Numbered from the stretch's first letter, positions 1 through 8,578 are shown. The stretch: DNA of 64,000 nt from Heteroruminococcus sp964370005 (GCA_964370005.1 CAYJGR010000001.1:1-64000), one strand, 5' to 3'. Numbers and translations: made by a program. The notes: generated by a model not told the origin, from the sequence alone.

Positions 1-1181
1 GACATTGCATACTCCACATCGGCCTTGCGCCCCTCGTTTGGTATAATATCCAGATCACAAACGGGATCGGGGTTTTTATAGTTGATGGTGGGCAATAAAT
101 AGCCCTCGTTTAGGCTACACAGGGTCAAAATGGCCTCAACTGCACCGGCCGCACCCAAAAGATGACCTGTCATGGACTTTGTCGAACTCATAGCAAGTTT
201 CCCTGCATGTGTACCAAACGCCGATTTGACAGCATTTGTTTCACCTGCATCATTGAGGGGTGTGCTTGTGCCGTGGGCATTGATATAACCTATATCCTCG
301 GGGGAGATGCCTGCATCGGTTATAGCACCGAGCATGGCCTTGGCGGCACCTTCACCCTCAGGGGAGGGGGCTGTGATATGATGAGCATCACAGGTCGCAC
401 CGTACCCCAACACCTCGCCATATATCTTTGCACCACGAGCTTTAGCATGTTCATACTCTTCAAGCACCAACACCCCCGCACCCTCACCCATGACAAAACC
501 ACTGCGGTCAGCATCAAAGGGTATAGATGCTCTTGTGGGGTCCTCGCTTGTACACAGGGCTTTCATAGAGGTAAAACCACCCATGCCAAAGCGGGTCACG
601 GTGGCCTCGGTGCCTCCACAGAGCATAACCTCGGCGTAACCGTCCCTTATGTGGCGCATACCATCGCCGATGGAGCTTGTGCCCCCGGCGCAGGCTGTCA
701 CCACACAGCTACACATACCTTTGAGGCCAAAAGCAATTGCCACATGTCCCGAGGGCATATTTGAGATAGCCATGGGGATAAAAAATGGGGATACACGGTC
801 AAATCCCTTTTCATCCCCCTTGAGGCACTCGGTTTCAAGGGTCGAAAGTCCGCCAATGCCACTGGATATTATCACCCCACAGCGGTAAGCATCCTCTTTT
901 TCCATCTGAAGGCCACTGTCGGCATAGGCCTCGTGTGCCGCCACCACTGCCAGCTGTGCCGAGCGATCCATACGGCGCACTTCACGCTTATCTATAACGC
1001 TCTCGGGACAAAAATCCTTGACTTCTCCCGCCAGCTTGGCCTTTTGCTCGGTGGCGTCGTACAGCGTAATCTCACCTATGCCACATTTCCCAACTCGGGC
1101 GGAATTCCATGTGTCACTGACATTGTTTCCAAGGGGTGTCACTGCACCCATTCCGGTCACTACAACTCTGCGCTTATTCAT
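1..1181 (-). CDS. fabF: beta-ketoacyl-ACP synthase II, 3' end outside the window
   Basis: Condensing enzyme of FASII elongation: it adds malonyl-ACP units to acyl-ACP in the cytoplasm. The translation begins MNKRRVVVTGMGAVTPLG, which is typical of FabF. It contains a TACAGG motif around the active-site cysteine and an AHGTSTPLND histidine motif, and reads to ...KADVEYAM at the left edge, so only the last few residues are missing. The ATG at 1181 is preferred over the one at 1187 because GGAG lies about 7 nt upstream of it and only 1 nt from the other. It is the last visible gene of the minus-strand fab/acc operon, about 20 nt after fabG. Confidence 0.95.
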   Translation of the reverse strand, partial: MNKRRVVVTGMGAVTPLGNNVSDTWNSARVGKCGIGEITLYDATEQKAKLAGEVKDFCPESVIDKREVRRMDRSAQLAVVAAHEAYADSGLQMEKEDAYRCGVIISSGIGGLSTLETECLKGDEKGFDRVSPFFIPMAISNMPSGHVAIAFGLKGMCSCVVTACAGGTSSIGDGMRHIRDGYAEVMLCGGTEATVTRFGMGGFTSMKALCTSEDPTRASIPFDADRSGFVMGEGAGVLVLEEYEHAKARGAKIYGEVLGYGATCDAHHITAPSPEGEGAAKAMLGAITDAGISPEDIGYINAHGTSTPLNDAGETNAVKSAFGTHAGKLAMSSTKSMTGHLLGAAGAVEAILTLCSLNEGYLLPTINYKNPDPVCDLDIIPNEGRKADVEYAM

Positions 1182-1202
1182 ACTCATGCTCCCCTTTCTG
1201 CC

Positions 1203-1946
1203 TTACATCGCCATGCCGCCATCGACACACAATACCTGTCCTGTAATATAACCCGCCGACGGCGAGGCCAAAAACGCCACGGCCGCCGCCACATCCTCGG
1301 GACTGCCAAGGTTTCCCGCAGGAATTTGCTCAAGCAACTTTTCTTTTACTCCGTCGGGTAAAGATGCCGTCATATCGGTGGTGATAAATCCCGGGGCGAT
1401 GGTGTTGACCGTCACCCCACGGGTGGCAATCTCCTTTGCAAGGCTCTTGCTAAGCCCGATAAGTCCCGCCTTGCTGGCAGCGTAATTTGTCTGCCCTGCA
1501 TTGCCACTCAGTCCCACCACACTGCTAATATTTATTATACGTCCACCCCGCTGTTTCATCATGGGGCGTGTGACCGCTCTACAACAATAAAATGCACCCT
1601 TTAAGTTTGTATCAATTACGGCGTCCAGTTCCTCATCGCTCATTCGCATTATAAGATTATCTCGGGTTATGCCTGCATTGTTCACAAGGATATCGACACT
1701 GCCAAAATCATCTATACACTTCTGTACGATGGCAGTGGCCTGTGCGGGGTCGGATACATCCCCCTTTATAGCCACAGCCTTTACGCCTTTTTCTTCACAA
1801 AGTTTCACTGTCTCGTCGGCGGACCGGGCATTGCCTGCATAACCCACCACGACATTTGCCCCCAAAGTGGCAAGCTCTACCGCTACAGCACGACCTATTC
1901 CGCGGCTTCCACCTGTCACGACCGCATTTTTGCCCTGTAATATCAT
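1203..1946 (-). CDS. fabG: 3-oxoacyl-ACP reductase
   Basis: NADPH-dependent reduction of 3-oxoacyl-ACP to 3-hydroxyacyl-ACP in FASII. This is a short-chain dehydrogenase of normal length (247 aa) with the cofactor motif TGGSRGIG at residues 11-18, an NNAG motif, and the catalytic Ser...YxxxK signature (INISS, then YAASK). It ends with the FabG-like GQVLCVDGGMAM. The start overlaps the fabD stop by 4 nt (ATGA), which indicates translational coupling. Position and family agree, so the assignment is firm. Confidence 0.96.
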   Translation of the reverse strand: MILQGKNAVVTGGSRGIGRAVAVELATLGANVVVGYAGNARSADETVKLCEEKGVKAVAIKGDVSDPAQATAIVQKCIDDFGSVDILVNNAGITRDNLIMRMSDEELDAVIDTNLKGAFYCCRAVTRPMMKQRGGRIINISSVVGLSGNAGQTNYAASKAGLIGLSKSLAKEIATRGVTVNTIAPGFITTDMTASLPDGVKEKLLEQIPAGNLGSPEDVAAAVAFLASPSAGYITGQVLCVDGGMAM

Positions 1947-2872
1947 GTGTTTGCTCCTTTCAGCTCGCTGAGTACACTATGAAAATCCTCGACATTCTCG
2001 ATGCTGTATAGCGTCATCTCGGGACAGGTTTTGCGCACAAAACCACCAAGCACCTTGCCGGGACCTATCTCGACAATTGTATCTATACCATCGGCCGCCA
2101 TGTTGCGTATAGTATCTTCCATACGCACCCCGCTTTGTATCTGTCGCAGGAGTAGGCTTTTTATATCCTCGTCACTTTTAGTGCCAAGGCAGTTAAAATA
2201 TACGGGTATTTTCATTTCCCCAAGGGTTTGACCCTGCAAAAATTCGCATAATTCCTCGGCGGCAGGTGCCATGAGCTCGGTATGAAATGCACCACTGACC
2301 GACAAAGGCATACAGCGACGCGCCCCCGCCTGCTTTGCAAGGTTGCAGGCTTCATCGAGTGCCGCCTGTTCCCCACCTATCACAAGTTGCCCGGGGCAGT
2401 TGTAGTTGGCGATGCAAACCTTTCCCAGGTGAGAGGCCTTGTCACACACCTCTTGCAAAACATCCCTGTCGAGTCCCAAAATGGCCGCCATCCCTCCGGG
2501 GGAGTTTGTGCAGGCTTTCTCCATGGCGTTGCCACGAAAGGCCACTGTCTCGACAGCCTGCCCCGCCGAAAACACACCTGCGGCGTAAAGTGCCGAGTAC
2601 TCGCCAAGACTCAGTCCTGCCACAGCCTCGGGGCGCACGCCATTTTCAAATAACAGTGCTGTCACCCCTGCGGCAAAGGCCACCATACAAGGCTGGGTGT
2701 ATTTGGTTTTATTAAGGGTGTCCTGTGGTCCCTCAAAACAGAGTGCTTTGAGATCAAAGGCGGTTTGTGGCGTATCAAAAATCTCTCTAAAGCTGGCAAA
2801 TTCGTCGTAAAAGTCCTTGCCCATGCCCACCTTTTGACTGCCTTGTCCCGCATATAAAAACGCTAATTTCAT
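1943..2872 (-). CDS. fabD: malonyl-CoA:ACP transacylase
   Basis: Transfers malonyl from CoA to ACP to supply FASII extender units. It is 309 aa, the usual length, with the oxyanion motif GQGSQ at residues 9-13, the nucleophile Ser88 in GLSLGEYS, and the catalytic histidine His197 in SGAFHTEL. The start at 2872 follows the conserved intergenic element described at 2873-3018, whose terminal AAGGAATGGTCA supplies the ribosome binding site. It is separated from fabK by about 150 nt, which is unusual in an otherwise tightly packed operon. Confidence 0.96.
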   Translation of the reverse strand: MKLAFLYAGQGSQKVGMGKDFYDEFASFREIFDTPQTAFDLKALCFEGPQDTLNKTKYTQPCMVAFAAGVTALLFENGVRPEAVAGLSLGEYSALYAAGVFSAGQAVETVAFRGNAMEKACTNSPGGMAAILGLDRDVLQEVCDKASHLGKVCIANYNCPGQLVIGGEQAALDEACNLAKQAGARRCMPLSVSGAFHTELMAPAAEELCEFLQGQTLGEMKIPVYFNCLGTKSDEDIKSLLLRQIQSGVRMEDTIRNMAADGIDTIVEIGPGKVLGGFVRKTCPEMTLYSIENVEDFHSVLSELKGANT

Positions 2873-3018
2873 CTATCTGACCATTCCTTCCTACGAAAGG
2901 CATAAAACAACCATAAAAAATGGTCATATATATGCCATGTTTTTCGGTTGTCACGGGGGTGACGAGAAAAACGGCTTCTAAATAAATTAAGTTAAGTTTG
3001 AAATTTATTTTCAAACTT
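2873..3018 (-). promoter_or_regulatory. candidate cis-regulatory RNA upstream of fabD (copy 1)
   Basis: Untranslated stretch between fabK and fabD. Read on the minus strand it contains: (a) a 10-bp inverted repeat AAGTTTGAAA/TTTCAAACTT (2994-3018); (b) a hairpin with nested arms GCC/GGC, GTTTTTC/GAAAAAC and GTCAC/GTGAC (about 2933-2976); (c) a small hairpin ACCAT-T5-ATGGT; and (d) AAGGAATGGTCA, which is the fabD ribosome binding site. TGACCATT from (c) is fully complementary to AATGGTCA in (d), so the two pairings exclude each other. A second copy lies before accC at 7969-8106. I know of no named RNA family that it matches; a regulatory role is inferred. Confidence 0.6.
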
Positions 3019-3024
3019 GTTTCC

Positions 3025-3951
3025 TCACTTTTGCATCGAGCTGAGTAGCTGTGTGTACTGAGCGTACAAATCCTCAAATATTTCCCGTAGGGGTCGAATT
3101 TCGCTGAGTTGCCCTGCGGTCTGACCCGCCATTATACTGCCCATGGAGGTATCGCCCTCAAATACAGCTCTCTTGAGACTGCCAAGTGTGTAGTGCTCCA
3201 GTTCCATCTTGTCGGCACCGGCTTTTTCCTTGGCAATGTATTCTCTGGCCATGCGGTTTTTTAGAATGCGTACAGGCACGCCCGCACTGCGCCCTGTGAC
3301 CACGGTGTCACTGCCCTTTGCATCAAGCACCGCTTTTTTGTAGTTGTCATGTATAGGGCATTCGATGCTTGTCAGCAGACAAGTGCCCAATTGTACGCCA
3401 CATGCACCCATCGCAAATGCGGCCAAAAGCTGACGACCATCGGCGATACCACCCGCCGCCACAACCGGCACATCGACTGCATCAACCGTTTGGGGTAGCA
3501 GTGCCATGGTGGTCATCTCACCCACATGGCCACCGCTCTCTGTACCCTCGGCTATGATGCCATCGGCTCCCGCCTGCACAAGGCGCTTGGCCAAAAATGG
3601 TGTGGGCACAACGGGGAACACCTTTATGCCGGCCTCTTTCCAAGCCTGCATATGCTTGCCTGGGTTGCCGGCACCTGTCGTCACAAACTTTATACCCTCA
3701 TCGATGACGATTTGTGCCATCTCATCGGCCTCGGGGTTCATAAGCATGATATTTACGCCAAAGGGTTTTTGGGTTTTGGAACGACATATTGCTATGTGTT
3801 CACGCAAGGTTTCGGCCGTCATGGCGGCGGCGCCTATCAATCCCAGCCCCCCTGCATTCGAAACAGCGGCGGCAAACTCACCTGTGGCGATGTTGGCCAT
3901 GCCACCCTGTATAAATGGAAATTCTATCCCTAAAAGTTCATTTAGTCTCAT
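3025..3951 (-). CDS. fabK: enoyl-ACP reductase II, FMN-dependent
   Basis: Last reductive step of FASII, trans-2-enoyl-ACP to acyl-ACP. It belongs to the nitronate monooxygenase-like TIM-barrel flavoprotein family and is not a FabI-type SDR. It is 308 aa, starting MRLNELLGIEFPFIQGGMANIATGEFAAAVSNAGG. The catalytic-type histidine is His142 in GTESGGHVGEM, followed by the FMN-phosphate region AAGGIADGRQLLAAFAMGACGVQLGT. It lies 17 nt after fabH. Its position inside a fab operon separates it from other nitronate monooxygenase-like proteins. Confidence 0.94.
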   Translation of the reverse strand: MRLNELLGIEFPFIQGGMANIATGEFAAAVSNAGGLGLIGAAAMTAETLREHIAICRSKTQKPFGVNIMLMNPEADEMAQIVIDEGIKFVTTGAGNPGKHMQAWKEAGIKVFPVVPTPFLAKRLVQAGADGIIAEGTESGGHVGEMTTMALLPQTVDAVDVPVVAAGGIADGRQLLAAFAMGACGVQLGTCLLTSIECPIHDNYKKAVLDAKGSDTVVTGRSAGVPVRILKNRMAREYIAKEKAGADKMELEHYTLGSLKRAVFEGDTSMGSIMAGQTAGQLSEIRPLREIFEDLYAQYTQLLSSMQK

Positions 3952-3968
3952 AAACTTTTCCTTTCAAA

Positions 3969-4898
3969 TTAAAATGTGAGCAGTACTCCGCCCCAGGTCA
4001 ACCCTGCGCCGAAGGCTACACATAAAATATTTCCGCACAACTCCCCACGCTCATTTAACTCATCAAGCGCAATGGGTATACTGGCCGATGAGGTGTTGCC
4101 GTAATGCTGTAGATTTTGATAAAACAGCTCTCTGGGTAATCCGAGTCTCTTTGCGGCCGTCTCAAGGATACGACTGTTGGCCTGATGGCAAACAATTTTG
4201 CCTATCTGTTCGGCGGCTATGCCGGTCTTATCCATCATGCCTTTAACTATATTCACTATGGTTTCGACCGCAAAACGAAATACGGCACTGCCATCCATGT
4301 GAAGATATGGGTCATCGGGGTTGCGGCATGTGGCATAAAGCGCCTTTTCGTCCCCCTTTGCGCCCAGTGTGGCTCGGTATATGGGGTTATCGGTAAGTTT
4401 TATGACCGCCGCCCCCGCACCGTCACCAAATAGCACACAGGTAGAACGGTCGGTAAAATCAAGTATACTGCTAAGCTTTTCAGCCCCTACAACAAGTGCA
4501 TAGGGCTTGTCGCTGTTTTGTAGCATGGCTCGGGCCGTTTCAAGGGCGTATACAAATCCACTGCATGCGGCATTGATATCAAAACATGCCGTATCGGTGT
4601 CAAGCCCCAAAGCTACCTGCAAAAGACAGGCCGTCGAGGGGGTTTGATACTGCGGGGTGAGGGTTGCGACTATGCAAACGCCTATGTCCTGTGCGGCGAC
4701 GCCTGCACGCTCCATGGCCTTTTTTGCCGCACCTATAGCCAAATCGGTACAGCTCTCACCCTCACAAATATATCTTGTCTCGATACCTGTACGACTGCGT
4801 ATCCACTCGTCACTGGTCTCTATATCGGTAAAATCCGAATTTGTCACAAGACGTGCCGGCAGACAACGCCCTGTACCTATAATTGACAATGCATTCAT
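3969..4898 (-). CDS. fabH: beta-ketoacyl-ACP synthase III
   Basis: Initiates FASII by condensing acetyl-CoA (or a branched acyl-CoA) with malonyl-ACP. The reading frame is open further upstream, but the family N-terminus (MNALSIIGTGRCLPARLVTN) and an AAAGGA ribosome binding site about 7 nt upstream place the start at 4898, giving 309 aa. The catalytic cysteine is Cys112 in NAACSGF, followed by the His motif VCHQAN and the Asn motif YGNTSSASIP. The start overlaps the accA stop (ATGA), so the two are translationally coupled. Confidence 0.95.
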   Translation of the reverse strand: MNALSIIGTGRCLPARLVTNSDFTDIETSDEWIRSRTGIETRYICEGESCTDLAIGAAKKAMERAGVAAQDIGVCIVATLTPQYQTPSTACLLQVALGLDTDTACFDINAACSGFVYALETARAMLQNSDKPYALVVGAEKLSSILDFTDRSTCVLFGDGAGAAVIKLTDNPIYRATLGAKGDEKALYATCRNPDDPYLHMDGSAVFRFAVETIVNIVKGMMDKTGIAAEQIGKIVCHQANSRILETAAKRLGLPRELFYQNLQHYGNTSSASIPIALDELNERGELCGNILCVAFGAGLTWGGVLLTF

Positions 4899-5725
4899 GC
4901 GGGTTCCTTTCCGGAGGTGAGCAGGAAGCCACTCCCCATCTTGCGGTATTTTTCGAATCGGTGCTCGGCGGGATTTGGCAGCTTGCAAACGCTCGAAAGT
5001 GCCTGCGATATTGCACGATCAAGCAGTCGGTATGTTTCATCAAGATGTAAATGTGCCCCACCGCTCGGCTCGGGAATAATGCTGTCTACCACACCAAGGG
5101 AGAGCAAATCTTGCGCCGTTAGTTTCATCATGTCGGCCGCCTGTCCCGCACGTGAGGGGTCTTTCCACAAGATACTGGCAAATCCCTCGGGCGAAAGCAC
5201 CGAATAAACAGCATTCTCCATCATAAGCACCTGATTTGCCACACCCAGTGCCAACGCACCACCGCTGCCACCCTCACCGCTTATAATAGCGATGACCGGC
5301 ACACGCAGAGAACTCATGGTGGCGATACAATTGGCAATGGCACTGCCTTGACCGTTCTCCTCGGCCTCAAGCCCGGGGTAAGCTCCGGGGGTATCCACAA
5401 ATGTTATAACAGGGCGACCAAATTTCTCGGCCGCTCTCATAATACGCATGGCCTTGCGGTAGCCCTGTGGGTTTGGCATACCGAAGTTGCACTGAATGTT
5501 GTCACTGAGTCCCTTACCCTTGCAGTGCCCCACAACGGTGACCGGCACACCCTTATAAAGAGCAATACCGCCCAAAATACTTTGATCTTCAAACGACAAA
5601 TAATCGCCACGCTGTATGAAAAAATCTGTAAACAACGCCTCAGTAAAGGCCTTGATACCGGGTCTATCGGGATGTCTTGCCAGTGCCACCTTGTCGGAGG
5701 CTGTCAAACTGTTATGTTGGCTCAT
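4895..5725 (-). CDS. accA: acetyl-CoA carboxylase carboxyltransferase subunit alpha
   Basis: Together with AccD it transfers the carboxyl group from carboxybiotin on AccB to acetyl-CoA, making malonyl-CoA. It is 276 aa and lacks the longer N-terminal extension of the E. coli protein, as is usual in Clostridia. Carboxyltransferase motifs are visible: PVTFVDTPGAYPGLEAEENGQ-like sequence in mid-protein and the glycine-rich oxyanion-hole segment ISGEGGSGGALALG. It overlaps accD upstream and fabH downstream by 4 nt each, which fits fixed-ratio expression with accD. Confidence 0.96.
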   Translation of the reverse strand: MSQHNSLTASDKVALARHPDRPGIKAFTEALFTDFFIQRGDYLSFEDQSILGGIALYKGVPVTVVGHCKGKGLSDNIQCNFGMPNPQGYRKAMRIMRAAEKFGRPVITFVDTPGAYPGLEAEENGQGSAIANCIATMSSLRVPVIAIISGEGGSGGALALGVANQVLMMENAVYSVLSPEGFASILWKDPSRAGQAADMMKLTAQDLLSLGVVDSIIPEPSGGAHLHLDETYRLLDRAISQALSSVCKLPNPAEHRFEKYRKMGSGFLLTSGKEPA

Positions 5726-6588
5726 GGCTTCCTCCTTTTGGCGGTGTGTAACCCCAGAATCTTGGTCAGGGTATCTTTGAGGTTTTGGCGGGGAACAATC
5801 TCATCCACAAAACCATGATCCTGCAAAAATTCTGCCCGCTGAAAACCCTCGGGCAATGTTTGACCTATGGTCTGCTCTATTACACGTGGCCCTGCAAATC
5901 CGATAAGCGCCCCGGGTTCTGCCAATGTTATGTCGGCAAGCGAGGCAAAACTCGCCGTGACACCACCTGTGGTGGGATGGGTCATACATACCACATACAA
6001 GCCACCTGCGGCACTGAATCGCTCTACCGCCGCCGAAGTTTTAGCCATCTGCATGAGCGAAATAATACCCTCCTGCATCCTTGCGCCACCACTGGCCGAA
6101 AATATAACCAGAGGTAGTTTTGCCTTTTGGGCGGCAAGTATAGCACGGGTGACCTTCTCGCCTACCGCAAAGCCCATACTTCCCATCAAAAATCGGCTGT
6201 CAAGCACCGCAATTATTACACTGTGTCCGCCTATTTTACCCCTTGCGGTAACCACAGCCTCACGCAGGCCTGTGCGCTGACGAAATCCCGCAAGCTTTGA
6301 CATATACCCCGGGAAACGCAAGGGGTCCCCCCCCATAAGCCCGCTGTCAAGCTCCTTGAAGCTGTTGGAGTCGAGCAATAGACTCATGCGGTAGTAGGCA
6401 CCTATTGGCATATGGTAGCCACACTTTGGGCATACCATCATATTTTTTACAAACTCTTTTTGTGGCAAACTCTCGCCACAACCCGTACATGTGGTCTGGG
6501 GTTTGGACTCGGCTACACCCGCAACCTGCTCACGCTTAGCTTTGAGCATAAACAGTCGCTCACGCCGATTCTGAAAAAAATTATCCAC
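5722..6588 (-). CDS. accD: acetyl-CoA carboxylase carboxyltransferase subunit beta
   Basis: Partner of AccA in the carboxyltransferase heterotetramer. It is 288 aa, with an N-terminal four-cysteine zinc ribbon (Cys34, Cys37, Cys53, Cys56) followed by the crotonase-like carboxyltransferase fold, including FSASGGARMQEG and the MTHPTTGGVTASFA segment. It is encoded 12 nt downstream of accC, and its stop overlaps the accA start (ATGA). The zinc ribbon distinguishes it clearly from AccA. Confidence 0.96.
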   Translation of the reverse strand: MDNFFQNRRERLFMLKAKREQVAGVAESKPQTTCTGCGESLPQKEFVKNMMVCPKCGYHMPIGAYYRMSLLLDSNSFKELDSGLMGGDPLRFPGYMSKLAGFRQRTGLREAVVTARGKIGGHSVIIAVLDSRFLMGSMGFAVGEKVTRAILAAQKAKLPLVIFSASGGARMQEGIISLMQMAKTSAAVERFSAAGGLYVVCMTHPTTGGVTASFASLADITLAEPGALIGFAGPRVIEQTIGQTLPEGFQRAEFLQDHGFVDEIVPRQNLKDTLTKILGLHTAKRRKP

Positions 6589-6600
6589 AGACTACTCCTT

Positions 6601-7968
6601 TCAATCCTCACTGCATAGCCCAACAAGGCTCTCCAAATGCTCTGCCAAAAAGCCGGTGTTGTACTTGCCCCTCACAAAGTCAATATGATGCAAAATAAGG
6701 TGGCACAAATCCCCCGTAGTGGGGTAGCCTTCTATGATAAGCTCTTCGAGCGCCCGCCTCATACGCCGCATCGCACCCAAACGCGTGGGGGCGTGGGCGA
6801 TAATCTTGGCCACCATCGAGTCGTAGTAGGGACTTAGCTCATACCCCGCATAGAGTGCCGAATCGACCCTCACACCACACCCGCCCGGCAGATGCAAAAA
6901 GCTCGTTTTGCCCGGGGTGGGTCTGAAATCCTTTGTTGGGTCTTCAGCATTTATGCGGCACTCGATGGCATGGCCTTTAATCTTTATATCCTCTTGCTTA
7001 TAAGAAAGTGGCAGACCCGACGCAATGTTTATTTGAGCGCTCACAAGATCGATACCTGTCACAAGCTCGGTCACGGGATGCTCAACCTGTATGCGGGTAT
7101 TCATCTCGATAAAATAGAAGTTACCCTGCCCATCCATAACATACTCGATTGTGCCCGCACCAACATAATCCACCGCCTTGGCAGCCGCAACTGCCCTGGC
7201 TCCCATCTCGTCACGCAGTGCCTGTGTCACACCCTTTGCGGGGGCCTCCTCTATCATCTTTTGGTTTTTGCGCTGTATAGAGCAGTCACGCTCCCCAAGG
7301 TGAATGACATTGCCCTGTGTATCGGCCAATATCTGCACCTCTATATGGCGGGGGTTAAGTATAAGCTTTTCGATATATACCTCACCGTTGCCAAAACAGG
7401 CCTCGGCCTCGGATTTAGCCGCCGAAAATGCTGTCTTTATCTGCTGTGCATCGTCGGCACGGCGCATACCGCGCCCGCCGCCGCCCGCACTCGCCTTTAT
7501 GAGCACAGGATAACCGATTTGCTCGGCCACCTCGGCAGCCTTTTCGGCATCTGCCACAGGGCCATCCGACCCGGGCACCACCGGCACACCGCTATCCTTC
7601 ATGAGCTGGCGGGCGGCCGATTTATTGCCCATACGTCGCATGGCATCGCCCGAAGGGCCAATAAAACAAAGCCCCTCTTTTATGCATAGGTCGGCAAATT
7701 CATCGTTCTCGGACAAAAAGCCATACCCCGGGTGCACCGCCTCACACCCTGTTTTGAGTGCAGTGGTGACAACGGCCTGCTTGTTGAGGTAGCTGTCGGC
7801 CGCACGAGGTGCGCCGATGCACACCGCCTGTGTCGCAAGTTTCACGGCAAGGCTCTCGCTGTCGGCCGTAGAGTGTACCACCACGGTCTCGATATCCAGC
7901 TCCCTACAAGCACGGATTATGCGCACGGCAATCTCGCCACGGTTGGCCACCAGTATACGTTTAAACAT
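6601..7968 (-). CDS. accC: acetyl-CoA carboxylase, biotin carboxylase subunit
   Basis: ATP-dependent carboxylation of biotin on AccB. The family N-terminus MFKRILVANRGEIAVRIIRACRELDIETV sets the start at 7968, giving 455 aa, the normal length; the longer in-frame upstream extension is part of the conserved untranslated element. An ATP-grasp glycine-rich loop (KASAGGGGRGMR) and the biotin-carboxylase signature FYFIEMNTRIQVEHPVTE are present. The ribosome binding site AAAGGA lies about 12 nt upstream, inside the element at 7969-8106. The carboxylase genes then run accC-accD-accA almost without gaps. Confidence 0.96.
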   Translation of the reverse strand: MFKRILVANRGEIAVRIIRACRELDIETVVVHSTADSESLAVKLATQAVCIGAPRAADSYLNKQAVVTTALKTGCEAVHPGYGFLSENDEFADLCIKEGLCFIGPSGDAMRRMGNKSAARQLMKDSGVPVVPGSDGPVADAEKAAEVAEQIGYPVLIKASAGGGGRGMRRADDAQQIKTAFSAAKSEAEACFGNGEVYIEKLILNPRHIEVQILADTQGNVIHLGERDCSIQRKNQKMIEEAPAKGVTQALRDEMGARAVAAAKAVDYVGAGTIEYVMDGQGNFYFIEMNTRIQVEHPVTELVTGIDLVSAQINIASGLPLSYKQEDIKIKGHAIECRINAEDPTKDFRPTPGKTSFLHLPGGCGVRVDSALYAGYELSPYYDSMVAKIIAHAPTRLGAMRRMRRALEELIIEGYPTTGDLCHLILHHIDFVRGKYNTGFLAEHLESLVGLCSED

Positions 7969-8106
7969 AGCTATGACCATTCCTTTCTTCATAAAAGTAC
8001 CAAACAACCATAAAAAATGGTCAGATCTGCCATGTTTTCCGCCTGTCACCTAAGTGACGAGAAAACCGGCTTCTAAAATAGTGTAAGTTTGAATTTATGC
8101 AAACTT
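7969..8106 (-). promoter_or_regulatory. candidate cis-regulatory RNA upstream of accC (copy 2)
   Basis: Second copy of the element before fabD, with the same order of parts on the minus strand: AAGTTTG/CAAACTT dyad (8085-8106, overlapping the accB stop codon), the constant block TTTAGAAGCCG, hairpin arms GTTTTC/GAAAAC around GTCAC/GTGAC, ATGGCA, then TGACCATTTTTTATGGTTG (identical in both copies), and finally AAGGAATGGTCA at the ribosome binding site. The GTCAC loop differs (TTAG here, four C in copy 1) while the stem is kept. The element occupies the position where fabZ often sits. Its regulatory role is inferred. Confidence 0.6.
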
Positions 8107-8563
8107 ATATCGCCCGAATACGAAATAGCGATTGGCCAAAGCTCATGAGGGTGTCATTCTCGGCCAACACCTCCAACACTTCACAGTCACAAGGTGCGGG
8201 CACCTCGTTGAGCATCTTCATGGCCTCCAATATGCACATAGCATCACCCTTTTTAAGCTTTTTGCCCACGCTTACAAAAGGCGGGGCATCGGGGGATGGT
8301 GCGGCATAGAATGTGCCCACCAAAGGTGCTGTGACAAGCTCACCCTCCTGCGGTGCGGCCGTGGCGGGTTGTTCCGATACGGGTGCGGGTGCACTCTGTG
8401 GTGCAGGTGCCGCAGACACCCCGCTCACCACAGTGGCGGGGGCTATGGGTGCAGGGGGCTGTTTGCACAAAACAATTTGCTCATCATCGGTCTTGTAACG
8501 CAGCTCCCATATATTACTTGCTTGGAATTTATCCATCAGTTCAAACAGTTCCTGTCGGGTCAT
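8105..8563 (-). CDS. accB: acetyl-CoA carboxylase biotin carboxyl carrier protein
   Basis: Carries biotin between AccC and AccAD. It is 152 aa from the ATG at 8563, which has AGGGGG about 7 nt upstream; a GTG at 8578 gives a poorer fit. It has a short N-terminal helical segment (MTRQELFELMDKF), a Pro/Ala-rich flexible linker at about residues 37-75, and a C-terminal biotinyl domain with the biotin-accepting Lys116 in EAMKM. It lies about 15 nt downstream of acpP. Confidence 0.96.
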   Translation of the reverse strand: MTRQELFELMDKFQASNIWELRYKTDDEQIVLCKQPPAPIAPATVVSGVSAAPAPQSAPAPVSEQPATAAPQEGELVTAPLVGTFYAAPSPDAPPFVSVGKKLKKGDAMCILEAMKMLNEVPAPCDCEVLEVLAENDTLMSFGQSLFRIRAI

Positions 8564-8578
8564 ACAAATCCCCCTCAC

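Noticed and set aside
162..764. Long plus-strand frames opposite fabF and other operon genes
   Set aside because: They are antisense shadows produced by the codon bias of the real minus-strand genes; no ribosome binding site and no recognisable domain.
2787..3077. Open frame across the fabK-fabD spacer
   Set aside because: It overlaps both genes' ends out of frame and runs through the conserved structured element; no ribosome binding site or family resemblance.
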